Source: Variovorax sp. 679
GTDB taxonomy: Bacteria > Pseudomonadota > Gammaproteobacteria > Burkholderiales > Burkholderiaceae_C
DNA: 64,000 nt
Reading direction: 5' to 3'
NCBI RefSeq assembly: GCF_003952185.1
Contig: NZ_RXFS01000004.1
Span: 62,001-126,000, forward strand
Position numbers and translations under genes: made by a program. Shown piece after piece: positions 35,180-44,444 of the stretch; position 1 is the stretch's first letter; each line of letters opens with the position of its first letter. The notes beneath the pieces are model-generated. The model saw only the letters and a list, made by a program, of their open reading frames with translations, was not told the origin of the DNA and made no database searches.

Positions 35180-35194
35180 GTTGTTGCGATGCGG

Positions 35195-35282
35195 CCGCCG
35201 CCGGGCCGCCCCAAGGCGAGCCGCGCCTCCCCCTCGGGGGGTGGCGAATTACACGGAGCGAAGCGAGTGAAAAGCCGGGGGG
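35195..35282 (-). repeat. Diverged intergenic repeat, copy F
   Basis: On the minus strand this shows the same order of elements as the main repeat: a CCCC-GGCTT start, a CACTCGCTTCGCTCC box, CCCCCCGAGGGGG, and then a GGGGCGGCCCGGC block. The sequence between elements has diverged. It starts 10 bases after the response-regulator stop codon and points along the transcript. Confidence 0.6.
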
Positions 35283-35291
35283 CAGACATTT

Positions 35292-36014
35292 CTAGTCCTG
35301 TTGCTTGGCGAACACGTAGCCCACGCCGCGCACCGTGAGGATGCGCTTCGGATTCTTCGCGTCGACCTCGATGGCGGCGCGGATGCGGCCCATGTGCACG
35401 TCGATGGAGCGGTCGAAGGCTTCGAGCTCGCGGCCGCGCACGGCTTCCATGATCTGGTCGCGCGTGAGCACGCGGCCCGCGCGCTCGGCCATCGCCGTCA
35501 GCAGGTCGAACTGGTAGGAGGTGAGGTCGGCCAGCGTGCCGGCCACCGACACGGTGCGCGCGTTGCGGTCGATCTCCAGTGTGCCGAAGCGCATCACCGA
35601 CGAAGCCTCGGTCTCGGTGGCGTTCTCGGAGCGGCGACGCAGCACGGCGCGGATGCGCGCCAGCAGCTCGCGCGGCTCGAAGGGCTTGGGCAGGTAGTCG
35701 TCGGCGCCGATCTCCAGGCCGATGATGCGATCCATCGGGTCGCCCTTGGCCGTGAGCATCAGCACCGACACCTTCGACAGCGGGCCGGGCAGCGCGCGGA
35801 TGCGGCGGCAGATTTCAAGCCCGTCGGTGTCGGGCAGCATCAGGTCGAGGATCACCAGGTCGGGCGCGTGCTGCTGCAGCTGCTCGAGCCCGGCGGTGCC
35901 GTCGCCGGCATGGTTGAACGCGAAGCCCGACTGCGTCAGGTATTCGCCCACCATCTGCGCCAGGCGGGCGTCGTCTTCGATCATCAGGAGTTGGGGGGTG
36001 CTCATGCGCTTCAT
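35292..36014 (-). CDS. OmpR/PhoB family response regulator
   Basis: A 240-residue regulator (237 if the ATG at 36005 is used). The receiver domain has the acidic pair in MIEDD, the phospho-acceptor Asp57 in LVILDLMLPD, Thr in MLTAKG and Lys in LPKPFEPRELLARI. The C-terminal winged helix reads LTSYQFDLLTAMAERAGRVLTRDQI and ends in TVRGVGYVF. It is the partner of the histidine kinase downstream. Confidence 0.93.
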   Translation of the reverse strand: MKRMSTPQLLMIEDDARLAQMVGEYLTQSGFAFNHAGDGTAGLEQLQQHAPDLVILDLMLPDTDGLEICRRIRALPGPLSKVSVLMLTAKGDPMDRIIGLEIGADDYLPKPFEPRELLARIRAVLRRRSENATETEASSVMRFGTLEIDRNARTVSVAGTLADLTSYQFDLLTAMAERAGRVLTRDQIMEAVRGRELEAFDRSIDVHMGRIRAAIEVDAKNPKRILTVRGVGYVFAKQQD

Positions 36015-36131
36015 GGTCGTCCACCGGGAGCAAGAGGGCTTGAACGCTCCGTAAAGTTGGGTAAACCTCGACAACCCCTGTCAACCTGCGCTGCTGCGAA
36101 AAGCATAGCGCCGGTTCCAGCGGTCGCGGGC

Positions 36132-36998
36132 TCAGCCCCGCGCGTGCGGCCGCAACTGCAGCCGCAGCGACAGGGAAGCGGAAAGCGGCAGGTCGACAGG
36201 CGTGCCCGCGCCGTCGACATTGCCGTCATCGAGATGTGCCAGCGATTCGAACAGCCCCAGCGAAGCGGCCATGGGGTTGATCTCGGCCAGTGACTTCGCG
36301 GCCTCCGAGCGCGGCAGGGAGGCCGCGGGAGCCGCGCCGCTTTCCTCGCTGGCCAGCGACCAGTCGAGCGCTGCCACGGTGCGCTCGGTGGGTTCGCTGG
36401 CGATCACCAGCGCCACCGCGAGCAGGCCGCGGCTGTCGGTGACCGAGGTCAGCGCGCCGACCGTGGGCGCGTCGTAGCCCACCAGCAGCACCGGCTCCTG
36501 GTCGCAGGCGCACTGCACTGCCGCCTCCAGCAGGCCCGACGCGAAGCTGTGCTCATAGGCCGAGACCGCATTGCTGGCCGCCATGCAGCCGGTGCCGATG
36601 GTCCAGTAGCCCACGGCCGCGTTGTGCACCGAGTTGTGGAACTTGGTGGGCGACAGCCCCTTCGGATCGCTCGCGAGCGTGCTGCACATGTAGTCGTTGA
36701 TCGACAGGTCGCCGTGCGCCGACGTGAACACGCAGGGCACGTCGGCCGCGTTGCGGCCCGAGCCGGCGAGGGCGGCCGCGGCCACCTCGAGTGCCAGCGC
36801 CACGGTGTCGGGCGCGCGGCGGCGCTCGGCGGGCGCCAGCACCTGCGGCGACGGGCGCTTCGCGGGCGGATCGGCCAGCGTGCCTTCGCCGCGGAAGGCG
36901 GCGCGCGCGGCTTCCCAGCCGGGCAGCGTGGGCGTCCAGAAGGCCGGGCCTTCGATGTAGAGAGTAGGGCGTGCGGAGGCTTGGCTCATGTCGTTCAT
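36132..36998 (-). CDS. Beta-ketoacyl synthase chain-length factor (aryl-polyene type)
   Basis: A 288-residue ketosynthase-like protein lacking the usual active-site pattern. The segment where a catalytic Cys would be reads WTIGTGCMAASNAVSAYEHSF, and no HGTxxxD or second His motif follows, so it probably acts as a non-catalytic partner. Its start overlaps the stop of the ketosynthase gene by ATGA at 36995-36998. Such pairs occur in aryl polyene and related pigment clusters. No acyl carrier, ketoreductase, dehydratase or acyltransferase gene is found next to it. Confidence 0.78.
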   Translation of the reverse strand: MNDMSQASARPTLYIEGPAFWTPTLPGWEAARAAFRGEGTLADPPAKRPSPQVLAPAERRRAPDTVALALEVAAAALAGSGRNAADVPCVFTSAHGDLSINDYMCSTLASDPKGLSPTKFHNSVHNAAVGYWTIGTGCMAASNAVSAYEHSFASGLLEAAVQCACDQEPVLLVGYDAPTVGALTSVTDSRGLLAVALVIASEPTERTVAALDWSLASEESGAAPAASLPRSEAAKSLAEINPMAASLGLFESLAHLDDGNVDGAGTPVDLPLSASLSLRLQLRPHARG

Positions 36999-38197
36999 GC
37001 CGCCTTGCCAAAAACCAGCGAGCAGTTGTTGCCGCCGAAGCCGAACGAATTGCTCAGCGCATAGCGCACTTCGCCATGCGCCGGCTCCAGCTTGATCTGC
37101 GGGCCGAAGCCTTCGTCCAGCGTGTGGGTGTTGACGGTGCCCGGCATCAGGCCGCGCTCGATGGCCAGCAGGCTGATGACGGCCTCGACGATGCCCGCCG
37201 CGCCCAGCGTGTGGCCCATGAAGCCCTTGGTCGAGCTGGCGTGCGTGCGTGCCGGGAAGCGGCGCGCCACCAGCGCGCCCTCGACCTCGTCGTTCTTCTG
37301 GCTCGCGGTGCCGTGCATGTTGATGTAGTCGATGGCATCGGGCGCGAGGCCTGCGCGCGCCAGCGCCTCGTCGAGCGCGCGCTCGGCGCCCAGGCCTTCG
37401 GGGTGCGGCGTCGACATGTGGTGCGCGTCGCTGGCCTCGCCGTAGCCCAACAGGTGCAGCGGCGCGGCGTCGGCGCCGGTCTGCACGCGCTCGACCAGCG
37501 CGAAGCCCGCTGCCTCGCCGAGGCTGATGCCCTTGCGGGCTGCGTCGAAGGGCCGGCAGGGTTCGCTGGACACCAGTTCGAGCGAGTTGAAGCCGAACAG
37601 CACGCTGCCGCACAGCGTGTCGGCCCCGCCGACCACGGCCGCGTCGGCCAGGCCCAGGCGGATCAGCCGCTCGGCCGAGGCGAACACCTTGGCGCTCGAC
37701 GAGCAGGCGGTGGAAATGGTCTCGCTGGGGCCGCTGATGCCCAGCAGCTGCTGCGTGAACATGGCCAGCGAATGCGGCGTGTGCACCGCGGCGCGGCGCT
37801 GCCCGGGCGGGAACATGCCCTGCGCGTCGAGCTGGGTGTAGGCCAGCTCGGTCTCGCCGATGCTGGCGGTCGAGGTGCCCAGGATCAGCGCGATGCGCGA
37901 GGCGCCGTACTTCTCGCGCGCCGCGGCTACGGCCTCGATGAAGCCGTCGGCCTGCAGGCCCATCCAGGCGAGCCGGTTGTTGCGGCAGTCCCATTGCGCG
38001 AGCGATTCGGGCAGGCGGATCTCCTCGAGCCCGTCGACGCGGCCGATCCAGGTGGGCAGCGGTGCGTCGCCGAAGTCGTTGGCGCGCAGCCCGCTGCGCG
38101 ATTGCGCGAGCGCGTCGGCCAGCACGTCTTTGCCGACGCCGACGGCCGAGGTGGCCGTGTAGGCACTTATTTGTAGAGGAGAGATTCGGGACGGCAC
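36995..38197 (-). CDS. Beta-ketoacyl-ACP synthase (aryl-polyene type)
   Basis: A 400-residue condensing enzyme of the FabF/FabB fold. The Cys-His-His triad is intact: Cys165 in STACSSSAK, His295 in INMHGTAS, and His329 in STKGFMGHTLGAAG. It would extend an acyl chain with malonyl-ACP. The ATGA overlap with the chain-length-factor gene predicts a heterodimer. Housekeeping FabF is unlikely, because the gene is paired with this factor and is not near fabD/fabG/acpP. It resembles the ketosynthases of aryl polyene pathways. Confidence 0.85.
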   Translation of the reverse strand: MPSRISPLQISAYTATSAVGVGKDVLADALAQSRSGLRANDFGDAPLPTWIGRVDGLEEIRLPESLAQWDCRNNRLAWMGLQADGFIEAVAAAREKYGASRIALILGTSTASIGETELAYTQLDAQGMFPPGQRRAAVHTPHSLAMFTQQLLGISGPSETISTACSSSAKVFASAERLIRLGLADAAVVGGADTLCGSVLFGFNSLELVSSEPCRPFDAARKGISLGEAAGFALVERVQTGADAAPLHLLGYGEASDAHHMSTPHPEGLGAERALDEALARAGLAPDAIDYINMHGTASQKNDEVEGALVARRFPARTHASSTKGFMGHTLGAAGIVEAVISLLAIERGLMPGTVNTHTLDEGFGPQIKLEPAHGEVRYALSNSFGFGGNNCSLVFGKAA

Positions 38198-38339
38198 GGT
38201 CTTGAAGGGCTTGCTGGCTGAAGGGCGCGCGGAAGGCGCGCGCAGGGAAGATGAACGTAAGGAAACGAATGTATACCGGGCACAGCCTAACAGTTGCGCG
38301 GGGCGCGCGGCGTCGGCCGTTTCCTATAAGGCCCAGGCC

Positions 38340-39716
38340 CTATTGACGGCCCTGGGGGCTTGTGGTCGCTGTCAGCCGCATGGCCAGCGCTACCAGCACC
38401 AGCACCGGAACGCCCAGCAGCGCGGTGCCGATGAAGAAGGTGCTGTAGCCGTAGGCATCGACGAAGGCGCCCGAGTAGCCGGCAATGAACTTGGGCAGCA
38501 GCAGCATCAGCGAGCTGAACAGCGCGTACTGCGTGGCCGAGTAGCTGATGTTCGTGAGGCTCGACAGGTAGGCGATGAAGGCCGCCGAGGCGATGCCACC
38601 GGCGAGGTTGTCGGCGGAGACCACGGCGATCAGGGCCGTGAGGTCGTGCCCGCGCGAGGCCAGCCAGGCGAACAGCAGGTTGCTGGCGGCGCTGAGCACC
38701 GCGCCGAGCATCAGCACGCGCATCACGCCGAGGCGCATCGACAGCACGCCGCCGACGAAGGCGCCCGCGAGCGTCATGATCACGCCGTAGATCTTGCTGA
38801 CCGTGGCCACCTGGTCCTTGGTGAAGCCCATGTCCACGTAGAAGGGGTTGGCCATGATGCCCATCACCACGTCGCTGATGCGATAGATGGCGATCAGCGA
38901 GAGGATCAGCACCGCCTGCCACCTGTAGCGGCGGATGAAGTCGGCGAAGGGCTCGATCAGCACGCTGCGCAGCCATTCGGCGGCGTTCCTCGCCCTGGGC
39001 AGGGCGCGCGGAACCGGCTCGGGCGACATCAGCACCGTGACCACGCCCACCGCCATCGAGGCAGCCATGACAAGGTAGGCGGTTTTCCAGGCGCTGTTCT
39101 GGTAGGCGGCCGCGCCCGTGGCCACTGCCGAGGCCGCCGCCGGCGCCACCTCGGCCCAGGCCGCGACCCACAGCACGCCCGCGCCGGCCCAGATCATCGC
39201 GAGCCGGTAGCCGGTCTGGTAGGCGGCCGCCAGCGCGGCCTGCTTGCGCGTCTCGGCCGATTCGATGCGGAAGGCATCGAGCGCGATGTCCTGCGTGGCC
39301 GAGCCGAAGGCCACCAGCAGCGCGCACCAGACCAGCGGCGTGAGCCCGTTGCGCGGATCGTTGACAGCCATGCCGACCAGCCCGGCGACGACCATGCACT
39401 GCGCCAGCAGCAGCCAGCCGCGCCGGCGCCCCAGCAGCGTGGTCAGCGGCGGCAGCGGCAGCCGGTCGACCAGCGGCGCCCAGACCCACTTGAAGCCGTA
39501 GGCCAGCCCGACCCAGCTCAGGTAGCCGATGGTGGTGCGGTCGATGCCCGCTTCGCGCAGCCGGAAGCTCAGGGTGCCCAGCACCAGCAGCAGCGGCAGT
39601 CCGGCCGAGAAGCCCAGCGCCAGCATGCGCAGGGTGGCGGGCTCCAGGTAGACCTTCAGCGCGTCGCGCCAGGGCGGTGAGGGGGGCGTGGGGGTTTCTG
39701 CGGGCGAGGCGGACAT
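38340..39716 (-). CDS. AmpG-like MFS permease
   Basis: A 458-residue carrier with about 12-14 membrane segments. GFSAGLPLLLVLGTLSFRLREAGIDRTTIGYLSWVGLAYGFKWVWAPLVDR is the AmpG signature for uptake of anhydromuropeptides in cell-wall recycling. ATG 39716 is preferred because GGGG lies upstream; an ATG at 39734 adds six residues. It is divergent from an M48 peptidase gene and lies upstream of the ketosynthase pair, 142 bases away, on the same strand. Linkage to beta-lactamase control is not seen here. Confidence 0.88.
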   Translation of the reverse strand: MSASPAETPTPPSPPWRDALKVYLEPATLRMLALGFSAGLPLLLVLGTLSFRLREAGIDRTTIGYLSWVGLAYGFKWVWAPLVDRLPLPPLTTLLGRRRGWLLLAQCMVVAGLVGMAVNDPRNGLTPLVWCALLVAFGSATQDIALDAFRIESAETRKQAALAAAYQTGYRLAMIWAGAGVLWVAAWAEVAPAAASAVATGAAAYQNSAWKTAYLVMAASMAVGVVTVLMSPEPVPRALPRARNAAEWLRSVLIEPFADFIRRYRWQAVLILSLIAIYRISDVVMGIMANPFYVDMGFTKDQVATVSKIYGVIMTLAGAFVGGVLSMRLGVMRVLMLGAVLSAASNLLFAWLASRGHDLTALIAVVSADNLAGGIASAAFIAYLSSLTNISYSATQYALFSSLMLLLPKFIAGYSGAFVDAYGYSTFFIGTALLGVPVLVLVALAMRLTATTSPQGRQ

Positions 39717-39793
39717 GTGCCCCGGATTGTCCATGAGCGAAGCCCCGGGCTTCCCGCCTTCTTGTCTTCATTTGTTCCTATCATCCCGCTCCT

Positions 39794-40654
39794 ATGTGCA
39801 CACGATGCGAACGCCCCGTTTCCGACCTCCCGGTCATTTCCGCTGCCTCGGCCTGGAATCCCCGGCGGGCCTTCCTGCTGGCCGCCGCCGGCGCGGTCCT
39901 CGCGAAGCCGGCCCTGGCGCAGGTCGACGTGGGCAAGCCCTCGGTGGCGCGCAACATCGTGTCCGTCGAACAGGTCGAGACGGCCGGCGTGCAGCAGTAC
40001 GGCCAGCTGCTCGAGCAGGCGCGCGCCAAGGGCGCGCTGGCGGGCGAGAGCAATCCGCAGCTGCAGCGCCTGCGCGCCATCGCCAAGCGCCTCATTCCTT
40101 TCGCCACGCCGTGGAACGCGCGCGCCCGCGACTGGAAGTGGGAGGTCAACCTGATCGGCAGCAAGCAGATCAACGCCTTCTGCATGCCCGGCGGCAAGAT
40201 CGCCTTCTTCACCGGCATCCTCGACCAGTTGAAGCTCACCGACGACGAGGTCGCGATGGTGATGGGCCACGAGATGGCCCACGCGCTGCGCGAGCATGCG
40301 CGCGCCCGCATGGCCAAGAGCGCGGGCACCGGCGCGGCGCTTTCCATCGGCGCGCAGCTGCTCGGATGGGGGCAGGTGGGCGACCTGGCGGCGCGCGCCG
40401 GCACGCAGCTCATCACGCTCAAGTTCAGCCGCGGCGACGAGTCCGAGGCCGACCTTGTGGGGCTCGAACTCGCGGCGCGCGCGGGCTACGACCCGAAAGC
40501 GTCGGTTTCGCTGTGGCAGAAGATGGCCGCGGCATCGAAGAGCCAGGGCGGGCTGAACTTCCTCTCGACGCACCCCAGTGGGCCGGACCGCATCGCCAAG
40601 CTCGAGGCGAACCTGCCGAAGGTCGAGAAGCTCTACCGCGAAGCAAGGAAGTAG
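39794..40654 (+). CDS. M48 family zinc metallopeptidase
   Basis: A 286-residue secreted peptidase. Twin-arginine-like NPRRAFLLAAAG and a cleavage site near ALAQ give export. The zinc motif HEMAH (159-163) with the third ligand Glu216 in ESEAD is intact. It resembles BepA/Oma1-like envelope quality-control peptidases but lacks an obvious TPR domain. It is divergent from the AmpG-like gene and is followed by an intergenic repeat 4 bases after the stop. Confidence 0.9.
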   Translation: MCTRCERPVSDLPVISAASAWNPRRAFLLAAAGAVLAKPALAQVDVGKPSVARNIVSVEQVETAGVQQYGQLLEQARAKGALAGESNPQLQRLRAIAKRLIPFATPWNARARDWKWEVNLIGSKQINAFCMPGGKIAFFTGILDQLKLTDDEVAMVMGHEMAHALREHARARMAKSAGTGAALSIGAQLLGWGQVGDLAARAGTQLITLKFSRGDESEADLVGLELAARAGYDPKASVSLWQKMAAASKSQGGLNFLSTHPSGPDRIAKLEANLPKVEKLYREARK

Positions 40655-40658
40655 CTCA

Positions 40659-40748
40659 CCCCCAGGCTTCGCGCACTTCATGTCGCTACGCCCACCCCCT
40701 TGCAGGGGGCAACACCAGCGGCCCGGCAAAGCCGGTTCCGCGGTGTTT
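40659..40748 (+). repeat. Intergenic GC-rich repeat, copy C
   Basis: Same element order as copies B, D and E, with CCCCCTTGCAGGGGG hairpin and GGCCCGGCAAAGCCGG. It starts 4 bases after the M48 stop codon and is co-directional with it. It separates that gene from the nitrogen-salvage cluster. Confidence 0.88.
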
Positions 40749-40854
40749 CACAAAAGAGTTTCCCCTGACTGACACGTACTGAGCGACCTGCACCACGCAG
40801 GCAATCGCTGGCATGCTGCTTGCATCTCAACTTGTACACATGTTTGGATGCCTA

Positions 40855-42594
40855 ATGATGGTGCACGAAGAAATCGGAGAAAGCGGATCGCCCGCTGCCG
40901 CCTGGATCGCGAAATTCGCGGCGCCCGTGGTGGAAGCAACGGCTGGAAAGTCCCTGGGTTTCGCCTTGCCGCTCGCCGGGCTGAGCTTCGCGGTCAAGGA
41001 CAACATCGACGTGGCCGGCGTGCCCACCACGGCAGCCTGTCCGGCCTTCGACCGCCTGCCGTCGGCTCATGCAGCCGTGGTGCGGCGCCTGCTCGAAGCC
41101 GGTGCATCGCTGGCCGGCAAGACCAACCTCGACCAGTTCGCCTGCGGCCTGAACGGCACCCGCTCGCCGTACGGCGAGGTACCCAACGCATTCGATGCGC
41201 GCTACGTTTCGGGTGGCTCCAGCTCGGGCTCGGCCTACGTGGTCGCCGCCGGCGAGGTCGACTTCGCCCTGGGCACCGACACCGCCGGCTCGGGCCGCGT
41301 GCCGGCCGGGCTCAACAACATCGTCGGCCTCAAGCCCTCGCGCGGCCTGCTGAGCACCTTCGGCGTGGTGCCCGCGGCGCAGAGCGCCGACTGCGTTTCC
41401 ATCTTCGCGCGCACAGTCGCCACCGCGGTCGACGTGCTGCTCGCCACCGCCGGCCACGACGCACGCGACCCGTACTCGCGTGACCTGGCCCTGCGCCGCG
41501 AACCGCTGCCTGCGCGCTTCCGCTTCGGCGTGCCCGACAGGCTGAGCTTCTTCGGCGACGCCGCCGCCGAGCGTGCGTTCAACGAAGCGACCGCGCGGCT
41601 GCTGGCCATGGGCGGCTCGCCCGTCACCATCGCCTACGCCCCGCTCGCCGAAGCCGCCGCCATGCTCTATGAAAGCGCGCTGGTCGCCGAACGCTACGCC
41701 GCCGTGCGCGAGTTCTTCGACGCGCACGAAGACGAAGTGATCGAACCCGTGCGAGGCATCCTCGCCAGCGGCCGCAAGTACGACGCCGCCGACGTGTTCG
41801 AGGCACAGACGCAGCTGCGCGCCATCGCGCAGAAGGTCGAGCCGATGTGGCGCGACATCGACGTGCTGCTGGTGCCTACCGCGCTCACGCACTACACCCG
41901 CGAGCAGATGCGCGCCGACCCCGTCGTGCTCAACCGCAACCTCGGCGCGTACACCAACTTCGTCAATCTGCTCGACTACGCCGCGCTCTCGGTGCCCAGC
42001 AGCCTGCGCGCGGACGGCCTGCCCTTCGGCATCACGCTGATCGGCCCCTGCGGCAGCGATCTCGCCCTGGCGGATCTGGGGCAGCGCTACCACCACGCCA
42101 CGGGACTCGCGCAGGGCGCGACCGGTGTGCCGCTGCCGCCGCCGCGCGCCATCCCGGGGCTCGTCGAACCAGGCACGGGCACGCTTCCCATCGCCGTCGT
42201 CGGTGCGCACCTCTCGGGCATGCCGCTCAACGGCCAGCTCACCGAGCGCGGCGCAACGCTGCTGCGCGCCACCACGACTTCGCCCTTCTATCGCCTCCAT
42301 GCACTGCCGGGCACGGTGCCGCCCAAGCCCGGGCTGCGGCGCGTGGCCGCCGGCAGCGACGAAGGCGGCGCGGCCGTCGCGCTCGAGGTGTGGGCCGTGC
42401 CGATCGCGCAGGTCGGCAGCTTCCTTGCGCTCATTCCGGCGCCGCTGGGCCTCGGCAGCGTCGAGCTGGCCGACGGCAGCTGGGTGAAGGGCTTCATCTG
42501 CGAAGGCCATGCGCTGGCCGGCGCGCAGGACGTGACACACCACGGCGGCTGGCGCGCGTACGTCGCGAGCCGCGCCACCCCGAGTTCCAACTGA
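40855..42594 (+). CDS. atzF: Allophanate hydrolase (AtzF type)
   Basis: A 579-residue cytoplasmic enzyme that hydrolyses allophanate to ammonia and CO2. The N-terminal amidase-signature domain has the triad Lys48 (AVKDNIDV), Ser122 (GGSSSGSA) and Ser146 (TDTAGSGRVP), with the usual 24-residue Ser-Ser spacing. A C-terminal AtzF-C domain begins near LPIAVVGAHLSGMPLNGQL and ends in ICEGHALAGAQDVT. No urea carboxylase gene is next to it, so its substrate more likely comes from biuret or cyanuric-acid-type compounds. An ATG at 40813 is in frame but lacks support. An ABC importer gene follows after 12 bases. Confidence 0.93.
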   Translation: MMVHEEIGESGSPAAAWIAKFAAPVVEATAGKSLGFALPLAGLSFAVKDNIDVAGVPTTAACPAFDRLPSAHAAVVRRLLEAGASLAGKTNLDQFACGLNGTRSPYGEVPNAFDARYVSGGSSSGSAYVVAAGEVDFALGTDTAGSGRVPAGLNNIVGLKPSRGLLSTFGVVPAAQSADCVSIFARTVATAVDVLLATAGHDARDPYSRDLALRREPLPARFRFGVPDRLSFFGDAAAERAFNEATARLLAMGGSPVTIAYAPLAEAAAMLYESALVAERYAAVREFFDAHEDEVIEPVRGILASGRKYDAADVFEAQTQLRAIAQKVEPMWRDIDVLLVPTALTHYTREQMRADPVVLNRNLGAYTNFVNLLDYAALSVPSSLRADGLPFGITLIGPCGSDLALADLGQRYHHATGLAQGATGVPLPPPRAIPGLVEPGTGTLPIAVVGAHLSGMPLNGQLTERGATLLRATTTSPFYRLHALPGTVPPKPGLRRVAAGSDEGGAAVALEVWAVPIAQVGSFLALIPAPLGLGSVELADGSWVKGFICEGHALAGAQDVTHHGGWRAYVASRATPSSN

Positions 42595-42606
42595 TCAGGA
42601 GTTCCG

Positions 42607-43611
42607 ATGAGCACCCAAGAGAAACCTCCCGCATCGCGTCGCCGCCAGCTGCTGCAGGCCGGTGCTGCAGGCCTGGCCGTGCTGGCCGCGCCCGCCATCG
42701 TGCGTGCGCAGGGCGCGGCGGCCAAGCTGCGCATCGGCTTCTGGCCCGTGGCCGCCGGCCTGCCGTTCTTCGCGGCGGTCGACAAGGGCTACTTCAAGGA
42801 GGCCGGCCTCGACGTCGAACCGCTCAAGTTCGCCGGCGCGCAGCAGGTGATGGAAGGCATGCTCGCGGGCCGCTGCGACGGCAGCGCCAACGGCACCGGC
42901 TCGGCCAACCTCGCCATCGGCGAGATCGCGCAGCCAGGCCTGTTCAAGATCTTCTGCACCAACCCGAGCAACGCGAAATACGTGCTCGACGAATTCATCG
43001 TCGCCAAGGACAGCCCCATCAAGAGCATGGCCGAACTGGCCGGCAAGAAGGTCGCCTCGGGCCCCGGCATCCAGAACGTCACGCTGTGCAAGACCATGCT
43101 GGAGCGCGCTGGCGCCAAGGGTGCGACCGTGAGCGAGCTGCCCATTGGCCAGCACGTGGCCGCATTGGTCGCGGGCCAGGTCGACGCCTGCTACACGCTG
43201 GAGCCCACCGGCACCGTGGGCCGCATGAACGGCACCACGCGCGTCGTCGAGGCCGGCGTGGTCGCGAAGTACATCCTCGGCGACCCGATGGCGCCGTGGC
43301 ACGGCGGCGCGGCGAGCCTCACCAGCGAGTTCATCAAGAAGAACCCCGAGGTCGCGAAGAAGTACATCGCCGCCTACGCGCGCGGCGTGGATCTGGTGCG
43401 CGGCAAGCCCGACGAGGCGCGCCAGTTCATGAAGGGCTATACCGCCATCGAAGGCAAGCTCACGGCCGAGGTGCCGCTTGCGTCGTACATGCTCTACAAC
43501 GAGTTCAAGCCCAGCGACGTCGCGTACTTCCAGAAGTTCTACGACCTGTTCACCGAGAAAGGCATCTTCGAGAAGAAGGTCGCGGTGGACGGCCTGCTCT
43601 ACAAAGGCTGA
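42607..43611 (+). CDS. ABC transporter substrate-binding protein (NitT/TauT type)
   Basis: A 334-residue periplasmic receptor. A twin-arginine-like signal (SRRRQLLQAGAAG) ends at VRAQ. The SsuA/TauA-like fold is shown by LRIGFWPVAAGLPFFAAVDKGYFKEAGLDVEPLKF and the later PTGTVGRMNGTTRVV. An AGGAG ribosome site lies upstream. It is followed by permease and ATPase genes and preceded by atzF, so the ligand is probably a small nitrogen compound such as urea, biuret or a ureido acid. Confidence 0.9.
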   Translation: MSTQEKPPASRRRQLLQAGAAGLAVLAAPAIVRAQGAAAKLRIGFWPVAAGLPFFAAVDKGYFKEAGLDVEPLKFAGAQQVMEGMLAGRCDGSANGTGSANLAIGEIAQPGLFKIFCTNPSNAKYVLDEFIVAKDSPIKSMAELAGKKVASGPGIQNVTLCKTMLERAGAKGATVSELPIGQHVAALVAGQVDACYTLEPTGTVGRMNGTTRVVEAGVVAKYILGDPMAPWHGGAASLTSEFIKKNPEVAKKYIAAYARGVDLVRGKPDEARQFMKGYTAIEGKLTAEVPLASYMLYNEFKPSDVAYFQKFYDLFTEKGIFEKKVAVDGLLYKG

Positions 43612-43616
43612 CGACC

Positions 43617-44444
43617 ATGGCCGAAGCAAGCACGACCACGGCCGCGCCGTGGACCCCGCCGGCAAGTGCGGCCACCGCGGCACCGAAGCCGCCGCTGCGC
43701 GACCGCATGCTGCCCTTCATCGGCCCGGTGGTGCTGTTCATCGTGTGGGACCTGGTGGTGCGGCTGGGCTTCATCAAGCCGATCCTGCTGCCCACGCCCG
43801 CCGACACCATCGCCGCGCTCATCACCGGCCTGGCCGGCGGCCCGCTGCTCACCGACTTCGCCATGACCGTGTGGCGCACTGTGCAGGCCTTCGTCATCGC
43901 GGCGGTCGTCGGTGTGCCGCTGGGCGTGCTGCTCGGCAGCAACGAGAAGGCCTACCGCAGCGTGGAGTTCCTGATCGACTTCTTCCGCTCCACGCCGTCG
44001 TCGGCGCTCATTCCGCTGTTCCTGCTGATCTTCGGCGTGAGCGACGTCAACAAGGTCGCCATCGCGGCCTTCGGCGCGCTGCTCATCGTGGTGTTCAACA
44101 GCGCCTACGGCGTCATCAACGCCCGCAAGCAGCGCGTGATGGCGGCGCGCGTCATGGGCGCCTCGCGCTGGCAGATATTCAAGGATGTGCTGGTGTGGGA
44201 AAGCCTGCAGCCCAGCTTCGTGGGCCTGCGTTCGGCGGTGTCGATGGCGCTGGTGATCGTCATCGTGGCCGAGATGTTCATCGGCTCCGACACGGGGCTG
44301 GGCCACCGCATCATCGATGCGCAGCAGGTGCTCAACGTGAAGAGCATGTACGCGGCGATCCTCGCAGCAGGTGCGCTGGGCTATGCGCTGAACATCCTCT
44401 TCCTCATTGCGGAACGCCGCATCGTGCACTGGAGCGGAAGATGA
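43617..44444 (+). CDS. ABC transporter permease (NitT/TauT type)
   Basis: A 275-residue membrane protein with six likely segments. The EAA loop, VINARKQRVMAARVMGASRWQIFKDVLV, which docks on the ATPase, is clear. A Pro/Ala-rich N-terminal extension of about 30 residues precedes the first segment. It overlaps the ATPase gene by ATGA (44441-44444) and belongs with the receptor gene upstream. Confidence 0.92.
   Translation: MAEASTTTAAPWTPPASAATAAPKPPLRDRMLPFIGPVVLFIVWDLVVRLGFIKPILLPTPADTIAALITGLAGGPLLTDFAMTVWRTVQAFVIAAVVGVPLGVLLGSNEKAYRSVEFLIDFFRSTPSSALIPLFLLIFGVSDVNKVAIAAFGALLIVVFNSAYGVINARKQRVMAARVMGASRWQIFKDVLVWESLQPSFVGLRSAVSMALVIVIVAEMFIGSDTGLGHRIIDAQQVLNVKSMYAAILAAGALGYALNILFLIAERRIVHWSGR

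Noticed and set aside
39656..40729. Minus-strand frames at 39656-40729 and 61968-63158 that begin with nearly identical peptides
   Set aside because: The shared start is the translated intergenic repeat (copies C and E), not a conserved protein N-terminus.
40852..42543. A 563-codon minus-strand frame opposite atzF
   Set aside because: Shadow of the amidase gene, with no ribosome site or recognisable domain.
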